DNA of 64,000 bases, taken from Ancylobacter novellus DSM 506. Lineage in GTDB: Bacteria; Pseudomonadota; Alphaproteobacteria; Rhizobiales; Xanthobacteraceae. Below, one piece after another: positions 1 to 9,499 of the stretch. The stretch spans positions 496,001-560,000 of the forward strand of contig NC_014217.1 of the NCBI RefSeq assembly GCF_000092925.1, in the 5' to 3' direction. The stretch's first letter is position 1. The number at the start of each line of letters is the position of its first letter. The notes under the pieces were generated by a model that worked only from the letters and a program-made list of their open reading frames with translations, made no database searches and was not told the origin of the DNA. The position numbers and the translations under genes were made by a program.

Positions 1-1220
1 CCCAGCAGGCTCTTTAGCTCGAAGCTCTCGTCCGCCGCCTGCTCGGGAGTGATCGTCGGCGTGCCGGCGAGCAGGCGCCGGCCGAGCATGTGGTCGGCGG
101 GGCGGTTGACGCTCTCTATTGCCGTCAGCACGCCATCCCGGAAGCGGAACACCGAGAAGCGGCGGGAAGCCGGGTCGCCGCGCAGCACGGCGTCGTCGGT
201 CGGGCCGGCGAGGCCGACCATCTGAAGCTTCAGGTCGGACTGGTCGCTCCAGAACCACGGCACCGCCGCATAGGGCGCCGGCCTGCCGGTGAGCCGGGCG
301 GCGACGGCCTTGGCCTGGTCCACCGCGTTCTGCACCGATTCCAGCCGCACCAGTCCATCGGCAAAGCGGCTCGGATAGGCCACCGCGTCGCCGATGGCCG
401 AGATGGCGGGGTCCATGGTGGAGAGATGCGCGTCGACCACGATGCCGTTGGCCACTTCCAGCCCGGCTTCGGCGGCGAGCTCGACATTGGGGGTCACGCC
501 GATGCCGACGACGACGAAATCGGCCGGGTGCACCATGCCGTCCGTCGTCTCGACGCCGGTCACATGGCCGGCGGCGCCGATGAGTCCAATCACGCCGGCG
601 CCGAGCAACAGGCTCGTGCCCATGCTCGTATGGGCGTCCGCGAAGAAGGCCGACATTTCCGGCGAGACCGCGCGGGCGAGGGGACGGGCGGCCGCCTCGA
701 TCACCGTCACCTCATGGCCGAGCGTGCGGGCGACGGCGGCGAATTCCAGCCCGATGAAGCCGGCGCCGATCACCACCACGCGGCGCGCACCTTCGAGCCG
801 TTCTCTGAGCGCATCCGCATCGGCGTGGCTGCGCAGATAGTACACGCCCGCCAATTCGCGCCCCGGCACTGGCAGCGGCCGGTTGCGGGCGCCGGTGGCG
901 AGGATCATGTGCGCGTAGGGCAGGGCTTCCCCGCCTTCCAGCACGACCCGCTGCGCCGCGCGGTCGATGGCCTCGGCGCGGGCGTTGACTATCTGGATAT
1001 CGTGGTCGGCGAAGAAGGCGGCGGGACGCAGCTCGATCTGCTCGATGCCGGCATCACCCTTCATATAGGCCTTGGAGAGCGGCGGGCGCTGATAGGGCAG
1101 GCCCGGTTCCTCACCGACCAGCGTCACCGGGCCCGTGAAGCCCGCCTCGCGCAACGAGGCCGCCGCCTGGAAGCCGCCCTGTCCGGCGCCGACGATGACG
1201 ATGCCTTCCTGCCTGCTCAT
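1..1220 (-). CDS. NAD(P)/FAD-dependent oxidoreductase (ferredoxin reductase type), 3' end outside window
   Basis: Reads on the minus strand from ATG at 1220 without a stop to the window edge: 406 residues, close to the usual 405-415 of the rubredoxin/ferredoxin-NAD(P)H reductase family, so only a few residues are missing. The N-terminus has an FAD dinucleotide fold (VIVGAGQGGFQAAASLREAG), then the active-site-region PYQRPPLSK, the ATG motif (ILATGARNR) and a second NAD(P)-binding fold (VVVIGAGFIGLEFAAVA). It probably passes electrons from NAD(P)H to a small ferredoxin or rubredoxin; the partner is not in the window. Its ATG overlaps the stop of the upstream plsC-like gene (ATGA), so the two are likely translationally coupled. 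The physiological acceptor is unknown. Confidence 0.88.
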   Translation of the reverse strand, partial: MSRQEGIVIVGAGQGGFQAAASLREAGFTGPVTLVGEEPGLPYQRPPLSKAYMKGDAGIEQIELRPAAFFADHDIQIVNARAEAIDRAAQRVVLEGGEALPYAHMILATGARNRPLPVPGRELAGVYYLRSHADADALRERLEGARRVVVIGAGFIGLEFAAVARTLGHEVTVIEAAARPLARAVSPEMSAFFADAHTSMGTSLLLGAGVIGLIGAAGHVTGVETTDGMVHPADFVVVGIGVTPNVELAAEAGLEVANGIVVDAHLSTMDPAISAIGDAVAYPSRFADGLVRLESVQNAVDQAKAVAARLTGRPAPYAAVPWFWSDQSDLKLQMVGLAGPTDDAVLRGDPASRRFSVFRFRDGVLTAIESVNRPADHMLGRRLLAGTPTITPEQAADESFELKSLL

Positions 1221-1939
1221 GCGGCCTCCTGCGCCTGCGCGACCAGCCGGTCGCGCTCGTCATAGATCGCCGCGGAAAGCCGCTCCATGAACTCGGCCTC
1301 CGGCAGGCCGGCCGGGATCGGCGGCAGGAAGGAGACGGTGATCTCGCCGGGCCTGATCTCGAAGCTGCGCGCCAGCCAGAACAGGCCGGCATTGTGCACC
1401 ATCGGTACCACGGGAAGCCCGAGCGCCTTGTAGAGCAGCACCACGCCGCGCTGCATCGGCGCGCGCACATCCACCGGCTGGCGGGTGCCTTCCGGGAAGA
1501 TCAGCAGGCTGCGGCCTTCGGCTGCGGCCTCGCGGCCCTCGCGGAACATCTTCTTCATCGCCGTGCCGCCGCCGGCGCGGTCGATGGCGATCATCGGGGA
1601 TTTCCTGAGGAACCAGCCGAAGACCGGGATTTTGTAGAGCTCTTCCTTGAGGATGATGGCGACGTCCGGCACCAGCACCGCGCTGGCGATGGTCTCGAAG
1701 GTCGACTGGTGGTTGGCGACATAGAGCGCCGGCCCGTCCGGCCGGTTGGCCTCGCCGATGGTGCGGCAGGAGACGCCGACAATGCGCAATATCGCCAGCA
1801 CGCCGCCGGCCCAGATCCGCGAGAAGCGCCGCGTCGCCCTCGGCGCGTTGCGCAGGGCGTAATAGGGGATGGTCGGCGCCAGCAGCACCGTCCACAGGAC
1901 CAGCAGCACGAGGAAGGCGGACGAGCGCAGGCGGGACAT
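1217..1939 (-). CDS. plsC: 1-acyl-sn-glycerol-3-phosphate acyltransferase (PlsC family)
   Basis: 240 residues with an N-terminal membrane segment (about residues 8-28) and a PlsC acyltransferase domain. The catalytic block is NHQSTFE at about 77-83, a variant of HX4D/E, and the acyl-acceptor motif FPEGTR is at about 148-153. It would transfer an acyl chain to lysophosphatidic acid at the inner membrane to make phosphatidic acid for phospholipids. The final TGA overlaps the start of the downstream FAD reductase by ATGA, an unusual partner for a lipid gene. Genomes of this group often carry several PlsC paralogues, so this may be a secondary acyltransferase with another acceptor. Confidence 0.9.
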   Translation of the reverse strand: MSRLRSSAFLVLLVLWTVLLAPTIPYYALRNAPRATRRFSRIWAGGVLAILRIVGVSCRTIGEANRPDGPALYVANHQSTFETIASAVLVPDVAIILKEELYKIPVFGWFLRKSPMIAIDRAGGGTAMKKMFREGREAAAEGRSLLIFPEGTRQPVDVRAPMQRGVVLLYKALGLPVVPMVHNAGLFWLARSFEIRPGEITVSFLPPIPAGLPEAEFMERLSAAIYDERDRLVAQAQEAA

Positions 1940-2058
1940 AGGCGGCGGAATCTCGGGCGGCGGAATTTCGGAAACGATGCGCCGGGTCTAGCAGATCGGT
2001 GGCGCCGGAGGGAGGGGCAGGCGATGGCGTAGGCGTCGGGCCTGAACCGCAAGTGCGA

Positions 2059-2145
2059 CGTCATCCCCGGGCTTGGCCCGGGGATCCACGTCTTCTCCTG
2101 TCCCACGGGAAGTCGTGGATGGCCGGACCAAGTCCGGCCATGACG
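2059..2145. repeat. Intergenic palindromic repeat, copy 1
   Basis: Two GC-rich hairpins lie between plsC and ade: CCCCGGGCTTGGCCCGGGG at 2065-2083 and GGCCGGACCAAGTCCGGCC at 2121-2139. The outer arms CGTCAT/ATGACG and ATCCACG/CGTGGAT make the whole unit one larger inverted repeat. The same architecture recurs at 10212-10292 and 23901-24000. It resembles the dispersed intergenic palindromes common in Hyphomicrobiales genomes. It may fold in the transcript of ade or plsC, which both run on the minus strand. Confidence 0.85.
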
Positions 2146-2157
2146 GTGCGCAGGGAA

Positions 2158-3876
2158 TCAACCGCCGATCAGCGCGAAGCTGTTCACGTCGAACATGCCG
2201 AAATCGGTGATCTTCAGATGCGGGATCACCGGCAGCGGCAGGAAGGCGACCTGCAGGAACGGCTCGGGCAGGACGACGCCGAGCGCCTTGGCCGCCGCGC
2301 GCAGCGGGATGAGGGCGTCGTGCACTTCTTCGAAGGAGCCGGCCGACATCAGCCCCGCCACCGGCAGGGCCAATTCGGCCTTCACCGCGCCGCCCTCGGC
2401 GACGACGAAGCCGCCCTTCAGCTCGATCAGCCGGTTCACCGCCACCGCCATGTCGGCGTCATCCGCGCCGACGACGCAGATATTGTGGCTGTCATGGCCG
2501 ACCGAGGAGGCGATGGCGCCGCGCTTCATGCCGAAGCCATGCACGAAGCCGCGGCCGATATTGCGGTTCTTGCCGTGGCGGGCGACGACGCAGACCTTCA
2601 CCGCGTCCTTGTCGAGGTCAACATGCTTCTCGCCGCCGATCAACGGCAGGTCGAAGGCGAGGTCCTCGGTGATGATGCGCCCCGGCACCACGCCCATCAC
2701 CCGCGTCGCGGTTTCCGAAGCGGGGATGCGGAAATCCTGGGCCGCCACCGGCTCGGCCTTCATCGACTCCAGCCCGACCGGCTCGACCGTGCCGCGCGAC
2801 GCGAACAGCTCCGGCGTCACCAGCCGGCCGGCGGAAATGACGTGGCGCACCGAGCAGGCTTCGAGATTATCCAGCAGCACGATGTCGGCGCGCCGGCCCG
2901 GCGCGATCAGCCCGCGGTCGCGCAGGCCGAAGGCGTTCGCCGCCGACCAGCTCGCCACGCGGTAGACGTGGTGCAGCGGCGCGCCCCCAGTGATGGCCTC
3001 CCGGATCATGTAGTCGAGATGGCCCTGCTCGGCGATGTCGAGCGGGTTGCGGTCGTCGGTGCAGAAGGCGAGGAAGGCGGAGGTGTCTGCGGATACAAGC
3101 GGGATCAGCGCATGCAGGTCCTTGGAGACCGAGCCCTCGCGGATCAGCACCGTCATGCCCTTCATCAGCTTCTCGCGCGCCTCATTGAGCCCGGTCGCCT
3201 CGTGCTCGGTGCGGATGCCGGCGCTAATGTAGCCGTTGAGGTCGCGCCCGCGCAGCAGCGGCGCGTGGCCGTCTATGTGGCCCTCGGAGAAGGCGGCGAG
3301 CTTGGCGAGGCAGCCCTCGTCCTTGAACAGCACACCGGGGAAGTTCATGAACTCGGCGAGGCCGATGCCGCTCTTGTGGCCGCGCAGGGCGACGAGGTCG
3401 TCGGCATCGAGTTCCGCCCCCGCGGTCTCGAAGGTGGTGGCCGGCACGCAGGAGGAGAGCTGGACCCGAAGGTCCATGATCGTGTGTTCGGCGCAGCGCT
3501 GGAAGTACTCGATGCCCTCCGCGCCCAGCACGTTGGCGATCTCATGCGGGTCGCAGATCGCCGTGGTGACGCCGTGCGGCAGCACGCAGCGGTCGAATTC
3601 CAGCGGCGTGACCAGCGAGGATTCGACATGCAGATGCGTGTCGATGAAGCCCGGCACGGCGAACAGGCCGTTGCCGTCGATCACCTCGCGGCCGTCATAG
3701 CTGTCATAGGTGCCGACGATTCGGTCACCGACGATGGCGATGTCGGTCTGCGTGATCGCGCCGGTGATGACGTCGAGCAGGCGCACGTCCTTGATCACGA
3801 CATCGGCTGGAGCGACGCCGCGCCCGGCATCGATGAAGCGCCCGAGCGCGGCGGAATCCAGCATCGTCATGTTCAT
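2158..3876 (-). CDS. ade: Adenine deaminase
   Basis: 572 residues, the usual length of the Ade amidohydrolase family, which deaminates adenine to hypoxanthine in purine salvage. The metal-binding start of the amidohydrolase barrel is visible as [12 protein letters not shown] at about 76-87, followed by CDPHEIANV and, later, EFMNFPGV and IDGHAPLL. The C-terminal Ade domain contains GHDSHNI near 465. The start ATG overlaps the stop of the upstream aldo/keto reductase (ATGA), and a GGAAGG sequence precedes it. Transcription probably comes from the glpR/aldo-keto reductase side. Family assignment is firm; the regulation is inferred. Confidence 0.93.
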   Translation of the reverse strand: MNMTMLDSAALGRFIDAGRGVAPADVVIKDVRLLDVITGAITQTDIAIVGDRIVGTYDSYDGREVIDGNGLFAVPGFIDTHLHVESSLVTPLEFDRCVLPHGVTTAICDPHEIANVLGAEGIEYFQRCAEHTIMDLRVQLSSCVPATTFETAGAELDADDLVALRGHKSGIGLAEFMNFPGVLFKDEGCLAKLAAFSEGHIDGHAPLLRGRDLNGYISAGIRTEHEATGLNEAREKLMKGMTVLIREGSVSKDLHALIPLVSADTSAFLAFCTDDRNPLDIAEQGHLDYMIREAITGGAPLHHVYRVASWSAANAFGLRDRGLIAPGRRADIVLLDNLEACSVRHVISAGRLVTPELFASRGTVEPVGLESMKAEPVAAQDFRIPASETATRVMGVVPGRIITEDLAFDLPLIGGEKHVDLDKDAVKVCVVARHGKNRNIGRGFVHGFGMKRGAIASSVGHDSHNICVVGADDADMAVAVNRLIELKGGFVVAEGGAVKAELALPVAGLMSAGSFEEVHDALIPLRAAAKALGVVLPEPFLQVAFLPLPVIPHLKITDFGMFDVNSFALIGG

Positions 3877-4832
3877 TCCTTCCAGGCGCTGGCGGCGTCG
3901 AGCCGGGATATCTCGCTATTGGTGAGCCTGAGCTCGGCCGAGGCGAGGAGGTCGCCGAGCTGCTCGACCTTCGAGGCGCTGGCGATGGCGGAGGTGACGC
4001 TGGGGCGCGCCATCACCCAGGCGAGCGCCACCTGCGACGGGCTCACGCCATGGGCGGCGGACACCTGGTCGAGGGCCGCAAGGATGCGCCGGCCGCGGTC
4101 GTTGAGATATTTGTCGACCGCCGCGCGCCCGCGCACGCTCTTCTGCGCGTCGGCGGCCGAGCGGTACTTGCCGGTGAGGAAGCCGGCGGCGAGCGAGAAA
4201 TAGGTGATGACGCCGAGCCCGTTGCCGGAGCAGATCGGCTCCAGCTCGTTCTCGTAGCCGGCGCGGTCATAGAGGTTGTATTCGGGCTGGAAGGTCTCGT
4301 AGCGCGGCAGCTTCTCGCGCGTCGCCACCGCCAGCGCCTCGAACAGCCGGGCGGGAGAAAGGTTGGAGGCGCCGATGAGGCGCACCTTGCCGGCCTTGAT
4401 CAGCTCCTCATAGATGTCCAGCACGTCCTCGAACGGGGTCTCGGGATCGTCCCAATGCGACTGGTAGAGGTCGATATAGTCGGTCTGCAGGCGCTTCAGC
4501 GAGGCCTCGACGGCGCTGCGAATATAGTCCGGCTTCAGGCAGCGCTTGCCGAGGCCCATGTCGCCGCCGACCTTGGTGGCGAGGACGATCTTGGCGCGGT
4601 TGCCGCGAGCCTTCATCCAGTTGCCGATGATAGTCTCGGATTCGCCGCCGGCATGCCCGTCCGCCCAGCGCGAATAGACGTCGGCGGTGTCGATGAAGCT
4701 GAAGCCCGCCTCGACGAGGCCGTCGAGCAGGCGGAAGGAGGTCGTCTCGTCGGCGGTCCAGCCGAACACGTTGCCGCCGAAGCAGAGCGGCGGGACCAGT
4801 ATGTCGGAGCGTCCGAGCCGGCGCAGTTCCAT
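3873..4832 (-). CDS. Aldo/keto reductase
   Basis: 319 residues, a full-length (beta/alpha)8 aldo/keto reductase. The catalytic tetrad is visible: Asp and Tyr in FIDTADVYS (about 46-54), Lys in LATKVGG and His in YQSHWDD. NADPH-binding elements include GASNLSP and the late A-S-K block. It would reduce a carbonyl compound in the cytoplasm with NADPH; the substrate cannot be read from sequence. The start is preceded by GGGAGGAAG at ideal distance. It sits between a GlpR-like repressor gene 99 bases upstream and ade, with which it overlaps, suggesting one transcript. It is one of three aldo/keto reductases in this window. Confidence 0.9.
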   Translation of the reverse strand: MELRRLGRSDILVPPLCFGGNVFGWTADETTSFRLLDGLVEAGFSFIDTADVYSRWADGHAGGESETIIGNWMKARGNRAKIVLATKVGGDMGLGKRCLKPDYIRSAVEASLKRLQTDYIDLYQSHWDDPETPFEDVLDIYEELIKAGKVRLIGASNLSPARLFEALAVATREKLPRYETFQPEYNLYDRAGYENELEPICSGNGLGVITYFSLAAGFLTGKYRSAADAQKSVRGRAAVDKYLNDRGRRILAALDQVSAAHGVSPSQVALAWVMARPSVTSAIASASKVEQLGDLLASAELRLTNSEISRLDAASAWKE

Positions 4833-4931
4833 TCGTCTTCCTCCCGCCTCTGTCTCGCCATGATGGTTCGGCGGGAGTGTAGGGCAGGAGCGCGCGGGTG
4901 CTAACCACCCATATGTTGTAGGCGGGCTGCG

Positions 4932-5714
4932 TCAGAAACCATCCTCGTCGAGGCTGCCGACCTCGATGAGCTCCACCTGCTCGCGCTGGCAGACATGGCG
5001 CAGTTCCGGCGAGGAGACGGTGTCGGTGACGAAGGTGTCGACCTCGGACATGGCGCCGATGCGCACCGGCGCGGAGCGTTCCAGCTTGGAGCGGTCGGCG
5101 ACCAGGATGACCTGGCGGGCATTGTCGATGATGGCGCGGGCGACCTGCACCTCGCGATAGTCGAAATCGAGCAGCGTGCCGTCCTCCTCGATCGCCGAGG
5201 CGCCGATGACGGCATAGTCGACGCGGAACTGGCGGATGAAGTCGACCGCCGAGGAACCGATCACCGCGCCGTCGGCATGCCGCACCGGGCCGCCGGCCAT
5301 GATCAGCTCGATCTTCGGGTGGCGGTAGAGCAGGGTGGCGACGTTGAGATTGTTGGTGATGACGAGGAGGTCCTCGTGGTCGGCCAGCGCGCGAGCGACC
5401 TCCTCGGTGGTGGTGCCGATGTTGATGAACAGCGAGGCGCGGTTCGGCACCATGAGCGCGGCCGCCTCGGCGATGGCGCGCTTGGCGCCCTGCGCCATGG
5501 CGCGGCGGGCTTCATAGGCAAGGTTCTCGACGCCGGAAGCCACCACGGCGCCGCCATGCACGCGCGACATCAGCCGGCGCACGCACAGGTCGTTGAGGTC
5601 CTTGCGGATGGTCTGCGGCGAGACCTCGAAGCGCCCGGCGAGGTCCTCGACGCTCACGCGCCCCTGCGCACGGGCGAGCACGAGGATGTCCTGCTGGCGT
5701 GAGGAGATGTTCAT
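4932..5714 (-). CDS. glpR: DeoR-family repressor, GlpR-like
   Basis: 260 residues from ATG 5714; a longer reading to 5789 adds residues that do not fit the family. The N-terminal winged helix contains the DeoR signature (VSPQTIRKDLNDL at about 28-40). The sugar-phosphate sensing domain has INIGTTTEEVA, ITNNLNVA and FDYREVQVARAIIDNARQVILVADRSK split across it, closely following E. coli GlpR as I recall it. The expected ligand is glycerol-3-phosphate. A glycerol catabolic operon at 30.9-38.5 kb carries repeated TTTCGTTT sites in its promoter, making that operon a plausible target. GlpR is the best call; another DeoR sugar-phosphate regulator is possible. Confidence 0.8.
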   Translation of the reverse strand: MNISSRQQDILVLARAQGRVSVEDLAGRFEVSPQTIRKDLNDLCVRRLMSRVHGGAVVASGVENLAYEARRAMAQGAKRAIAEAAALMVPNRASLFINIGTTTEEVARALADHEDLLVITNNLNVATLLYRHPKIELIMAGGPVRHADGAVIGSSAVDFIRQFRVDYAVIGASAIEEDGTLLDFDYREVQVARAIIDNARQVILVADRSKLERSAPVRIGAMSEVDTFVTDTVSSPELRHVCQREQVELIEVGSLDEDGF

Positions 5715-5825
5715 GTTGTCTTGGCCGGTTCTTCCCGAATGATCTGTCGTTCTGATGGGCGATTCATCTGTCGCCCTTGCGGTCATCAATCCTGCACAAT
5801 GGAACGGCTCGCGGCAAACGCCCGC

Positions 5826-6938
5826 TTAGGTGCGCTGCAGCAGCATCGCGGCGCCGAGCCCGCCGGCCGCGGCGATGGCGGCGAGGCCGCGCGTTCCTTC
5901 CGGCCGCGCCTTCAATTCGTGGAACAGCCGCACGGCGAGGATGGCGCCCGACGCGCCGATGGGATGGCCGCGCGCCAGCGCCCCGCCGCCGGGATTGATG
6001 CCGGCGGGATCGAGGCCGAGGGCGTCGATATTCGCCAGCGCCTGCGCGGCGAAGGCTTCCATGAGCTCGACGACGGCGGGCGTGCCTTGGTGGCGCGCAA
6101 GAAGACGTTCGACGGCGGGCACCAGCGCCATCGCCGGCTGCTCCGGCGCGCCGCCGACGGAGAGCCCGTCGAGGGTGGCAATGCCGCCGGCGGCCGCTCG
6201 GCGCTCCGAGACGACCAGCACCGCTGCGGCCGCATCGGCCTCCACGGCGGCTCCGGTAGCGTCGATGACGGTTTCGCCGTCGCCGGCGAGCACCGGCGCG
6301 CGGGCGCAGAGCTTCATGGTGAGGGCGCGGCTGAAGGCGTCGTGGTCGAGGCCGGCGACCGGCACGATCTCCGCCTTCAGCCGCTCGCGGGCGGCGAGGG
6401 CCTTTTCGTGGCTGTGGATCGCGAAGCCGTTCTGTCTCTCGCGCGAAATGCCCTTTTCGCGGGCGAGCCCGGCAACGGCCTCGATCATGTCGGGGTCGCG
6501 CTCGGGAAACGGCGCGAAGGCCGGGCGCTCATAGAAGGCCGGCTTCTCGTCCGGCGCCTTCGGACGACGGGCGCGCAAGGGCGCCCGGCTCCAGCTCTCG
6601 ACGCCCCCTGCCAGCACGACCTCCGCCGCGCCGGCCTCGACGAGGCGGGCAGCAAGGATGATGGCGTCGAGACCGGAGCAGCACTGGGTATCGATCGTGA
6701 GCGCCGGCACGCCGTCCGGCAGACCGGCGGCGAGCGCGGCGAGGCGGGCGACATTGCCGCCGCCGGATAGCGCATTGCCGAGGATGACGTGATCGACCGC
6801 GTCCGGCGCGACGCCGGCGTCATCGAGGCAGGCCCGCAGCACCGGCGCGGCGAGGTCGTGCGCCTCCACTGTGTTGAACGCCCCGCGCCGGGGTGCCACG
6901 GCTGTGCGGCGGGCGCTCGCGATGAAGGCGCGGCTCAC
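5826..6938 (-). CDS. Thiolase-family protein, YhfS-like, last gene of biotin-uptake operon
   Basis: 370 residues of thiolase fold. The nucleophile cysteine is C86 in TQCCSGLDA, and GHPIGASG carries H325. The usual second catalytic cysteine near the C-terminus (CxG in GLAxLCxGGG) is replaced: the block reads GLAAIAAAGGLG with Ala at 356. A normal biosynthetic or degradative thiolase uses that residue as acid/base, so activity is probably altered. The gene overlaps the ligase upstream by four bases and closes a bioM-bioN-bioY-ligase-thiolase operon. Bacillus subtilis has a comparable yhfU(bioY)-yhfT-yhfS group, hinting at a role in handling a pimelate-like or acyl-CoA biotin precursor. That role is inference. 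Confidence 0.85.
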   Translation of the reverse strand: MSRAFIASARRTAVAPRRGAFNTVEAHDLAAPVLRACLDDAGVAPDAVDHVILGNALSGGGNVARLAALAAGLPDGVPALTIDTQCCSGLDAIILAARLVEAGAAEVVLAGGVESWSRAPLRARRPKAPDEKPAFYERPAFAPFPERDPDMIEAVAGLAREKGISRERQNGFAIHSHEKALAARERLKAEIVPVAGLDHDAFSRALTMKLCARAPVLAGDGETVIDATGAAVEADAAAAVLVVSERRAAAGGIATLDGLSVGGAPEQPAMALVPAVERLLARHQGTPAVVELMEAFAAQALANIDALGLDPAGINPGGGALARGHPIGASGAILAVRLFHELKARPEGTRGLAAIAAAGGLGAAMLLQRT

Positions 6939-8329
6939 CGCTTCAGCCTCTCGACCGCGATGGCCTCCAACACCCGGAGGTCCGCCTTGCCGCCGGAGGT
7001 GCGCGGCCAGTCGTCGAGGGCGAGGAAGCGGCGCGGGATCTTCGCCGCCGGCAGCAGCGCCCGGCAGGCGGCGCGCAGGGCCGGCTCGTCGACATGGCCG
7101 CGCAGCACGGCAACCAGCTCGACGCCGCGCAGGGCATCCGGCAGGCCGAACACCGCCGCCTCCTCGATGCCGGAGAGCCCGCCCAGCACCGCCTCCACCT
7201 CCTCGGGATAGACGTTGAGCCCGGAGGTGACGAGCATGCGCTTCTCGCGCCCGTGCAGATAGAGGAAGCCGTCCTCGTCGAGCCGCCCATGGTCGCCGAT
7301 GGTAAGGAAACCGTCCTCGCGCCGCGTCTCCGGCGCGCTGCCGCAGGCATACTCGTCGAACAGCATGGAACTGCCGACCCAGATCGCGCCGGCCTCCCCC
7401 GATGGCAGGTCGCGTCCCTCAGCGTCGTGGATGCGCAAGGATACGCCATGGGCGGCGCGGCCGACCGAGCCGGCGGGCACCTTCTCGTCCGGGTGGCCGA
7501 TGGTGATGAAGCTCGTCTCCGAGGCGCCGTAGAACTCGGCGATGCCGGCCTTGGGGAACAGCGCCTCGGTCGCGGCGCGCGTCTCCGCCCGCCATTTGGC
7601 GCCGCTGATCATGAGCATGCGCAGGCTCGGGAAGGCCTCGCCGCCGGCCGCGTCGATGAGCATCTGCAACTGCGTCGGCGTGGCGTAGAGCGCGGTGACG
7701 CCGTGGCGGGCGATGAGCCGCAACGCCCGGCGCGGGTGGAACTGGTGCATCATCACCGCCGTGGCGCCGATGTGCAGCGCGTGGACGACGCCATAGAGAT
7801 GCAGCGAGGCGGCGAGCCCGCCGGGGGCCATCACCACGTCGCGCTCGGACAGGCCGAACTCGAGGGCGCTGACGTGAAAACTGTCGATCCAGGAGCGGTG
7901 GCTGCGGCGATAGCCCTTCGGCGTGCCGGTCGAGCCGGAGGTGAAGCCGACATAGAACGGTGCCTCGGGCGCTGGCGGCGCGGGGAAGGGGGCCGGCGGC
8001 ACCTCGGGCGCGGTTTCCAACGTCACTCTCGGAGCCAGCGCTGCGTCGATGGCGGCGCGGTAGGGCGCGGGCCACGCGGGATCGTAGACCAGCGCCTGCC
8101 GGCCCGAGACCGCGCAAGCGAGGAAGGCTTCCACCAGTGCGGGGGCATTGCCCATGGCGAGCGCGATGCCCTCGCCCGGGGCGCTACGCTCAGTCAGCCA
8201 TGCCGCCAGCCCGCCGATGCGGGCGGCAAGCGCGGCGCGGGAGACCGTCTCGTCGTCGCAGATCAGGGCGCGGCGTGACGGCGCGGCGGCCGCCAGCGCC
8301 TCCAGCTTCGCGCCGATGGTCCGTGCCAT
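6935..8329 (-). CDS. AMP-dependent acyl-CoA ligase, YhfT-like
   Basis: 464 residues, shorter than the usual 500-560 of acyl-CoA synthetases because the N-terminal domain is compact. Adenylation motifs are intact: the P-loop TSGSTGTPKG at 130-139, YGASETS, the GDHGRLDEDGFLYLHGR block with the adenylate-binding Asp, and the C-terminal Lys in RTSGGKADLR. It should activate a carboxylic acid to acyl-AMP and then acyl-CoA in the cytoplasm. It starts four bases after the bioY stop and overlaps the thiolase-like gene. Together with BioY this arrangement resembles B. subtilis yhfUTS, suggesting an acid connected with biotin such as a pimelate derivative. The substrate is not proven. Confidence 0.87.
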   Translation of the reverse strand: MARTIGAKLEALAAAAPSRRALICDDETVSRAALAARIGGLAAWLTERSAPGEGIALAMGNAPALVEAFLACAVSGRQALVYDPAWPAPYRAAIDAALAPRVTLETAPEVPPAPFPAPPAPEAPFYVGFTSGSTGTPKGYRRSHRSWIDSFHVSALEFGLSERDVVMAPGGLAASLHLYGVVHALHIGATAVMMHQFHPRRALRLIARHGVTALYATPTQLQMLIDAAGGEAFPSLRMLMISGAKWRAETRAATEALFPKAGIAEFYGASETSFITIGHPDEKVPAGSVGRAAHGVSLRIHDAEGRDLPSGEAGAIWVGSSMLFDEYACGSAPETRREDGFLTIGDHGRLDEDGFLYLHGREKRMLVTSGLNVYPEEVEAVLGGLSGIEEAAVFGLPDALRGVELVAVLRGHVDEPALRAACRALLPAAKIPRRFLALDDWPRTSGGKADLRVLEAIAVERLKR

Positions 8330-8333
8330 CGCC

Positions 8334-8891
8334 TCAGGCGTTGCGCGAGAGCAGCGCCTCCGGCATGCCGCGTGCCACCGTCTGGGCGATCAGCGCCACC
8401 AGCACCGCCTTGATCGTGTCGCCGGGGATGAAGACGAGGCAGGCAATGGCGGCTTCCTTGAGGGTCAGGTTGCCCATCGCGGCCATGCCGACGATGCCGA
8501 AGGCGTAGAGCACGAGGATGCCGCCGACCACCGAGGCGACCAGCGCGGCGGGGAAGACCGGCGCCTTGCGCAGCTTCTGCATGATCCAGCCGGCGACGAA
8601 GGCGGCGGCGACCCAGCCGAACAGGAAGCCGACCGAGGGCGTGAAGAACACGCCGAGCCCGCCGCGCCCGCCGGCCAGCAGCGGCGCGCCGAGCGCCACC
8701 ACGAAGAGCAGCAGCACGATGGAGAGTGCCCCGCGCCAGCCGCCGAGCATCACGCCCGCCAGCATCGCGCCCATGCTCTGGGCGGTGATCGGGACGCCGC
8801 CGGCGATCGGCAGGTCGAAGCGCGGCAACAGGCCGAGCACGGCGAAGATCGCCGCATAGAGGGCGATCTGGACGAGGCTGCGGTCCTTCAT
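8334..8891 (-). CDS. bioY: Biotin transporter substrate-binding S component BioY
   Basis: 185 residues from ATG 8891, which overlaps the bioN stop (ATGA); the longer open frame to 9260 is a shadow inside bioN. The protein is strongly hydrophobic with about six membrane segments, and shows BioY family blocks: PITAQSMGAMLAGVMLGG near residue 34, and FIPGDTIKAVLVALIAQ near 154 with the Asp and Lys typical of the family. It binds biotin in the inner membrane and works with the BioM ATPase and BioN transmembrane protein encoded just upstream, forming a group I energy-coupling-factor transporter. Confidence 0.94.
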   Translation of the reverse strand: MKDRSLVQIALYAAIFAVLGLLPRFDLPIAGGVPITAQSMGAMLAGVMLGGWRGALSIVLLLFVVALGAPLLAGGRGGLGVFFTPSVGFLFGWVAAAFVAGWIMQKLRKAPVFPAALVASVVGGILVLYAFGIVGMAAMGNLTLKEAAIACLVFIPGDTIKAVLVALIAQTVARGMPEALLSRNA

Positions 8892-9499
8892 CTTCTCTCT
8901 CCTCGCGGGGCGCCGCCGCGCGCGGCCAGCGCCTCGGCGGTATGATGCGACATTCTCAAAGTCTGGATACAGAAAGGCGCGAGCAGGCGCCAGCCGCCGC
9001 GCCTTCCGGTGCGGGCGCGCCAGGATTCGTTCAGCGCCTCCCACAGCGCGAAGAGCAGCGGCACGAAGCGGATCATCATCGCCACGGCGAGGGCCACCGC
9101 GCGTGGCGCGACACCGAATAGGGCGAGCGGGCGCAGCAGCGGCTCGACCGCGTCCATCATCGCATCCATGCGGGTGGTCATGGTCACCGCATTGGCCAGC
9201 AGTACCATGGCGAGAATGCGGAGGATGACGACGGCGCCGAGGAGGACATCGCCGCGCCACCAGTGCAGCGCCAGCAATATGAGGAAGAGCGGCCAGAGCG
9301 GGCGCAGCAGCGCGATCTGCGCCAGCGCCGCGCGGCCGAGCGAGGCGTAGAGGGCGAGCACCGCGGCGACGAGGCCCGCCATCAGCGACGGATTGTCGAA
9401 GGGCGCCACGGTGAGGCTGACGAGCGCCAGCGCGATCAGCTTCCAGCCGGCGGGAATGCCGTGCAGCCAGGTGCGCTCGGGAAGGTAGAGCGAGATCAT
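8888..9499 (-). CDS. bioN: Biotin ECF transporter T component BioN
   Basis: 203 residues of the CbiQ/EcfT family. Hydrophobic segments lie at about 18-55, 65-105 and 120-155. The coupling region near the end (SWRARTGRRGG and AEALAARGG) matches the short Ala-Arg-Gly motifs that contact the ATPase. BioN couples ATP hydrolysis by BioM to biotin movement through BioY. Its ATG overlaps the bioM stop (ATGA) and its stop overlaps the bioY start, so the three components are likely made in fixed proportion. Confidence 0.92.
   Translation of the reverse strand: MISLYLPERTWLHGIPAGWKLIALALVSLTVAPFDNPSLMAGLVAAVLALYASLGRAALAQIALLRPLWPLFLILLALHWWRGDVLLGAVVILRILAMVLLANAVTMTTRMDAMMDAVEPLLRPLALFGVAPRAVALAVAMMIRFVPLLFALWEALNESWRARTGRRGGWRLLAPFCIQTLRMSHHTAEALAARGGAPRGERR

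Noticed and set aside
1999..4203. 734-codon open frame on the plus strand
   Set aside because: It covers ade and the aldo/keto reductase on the other strand and has His/Asp/Arg-rich shadow composition.
8892..9260. N-terminal extension of BioY frame
   Set aside because: Falls inside bioN and does not look like transport protein; the ATGA overlap at 8888-8891 fixes the start.
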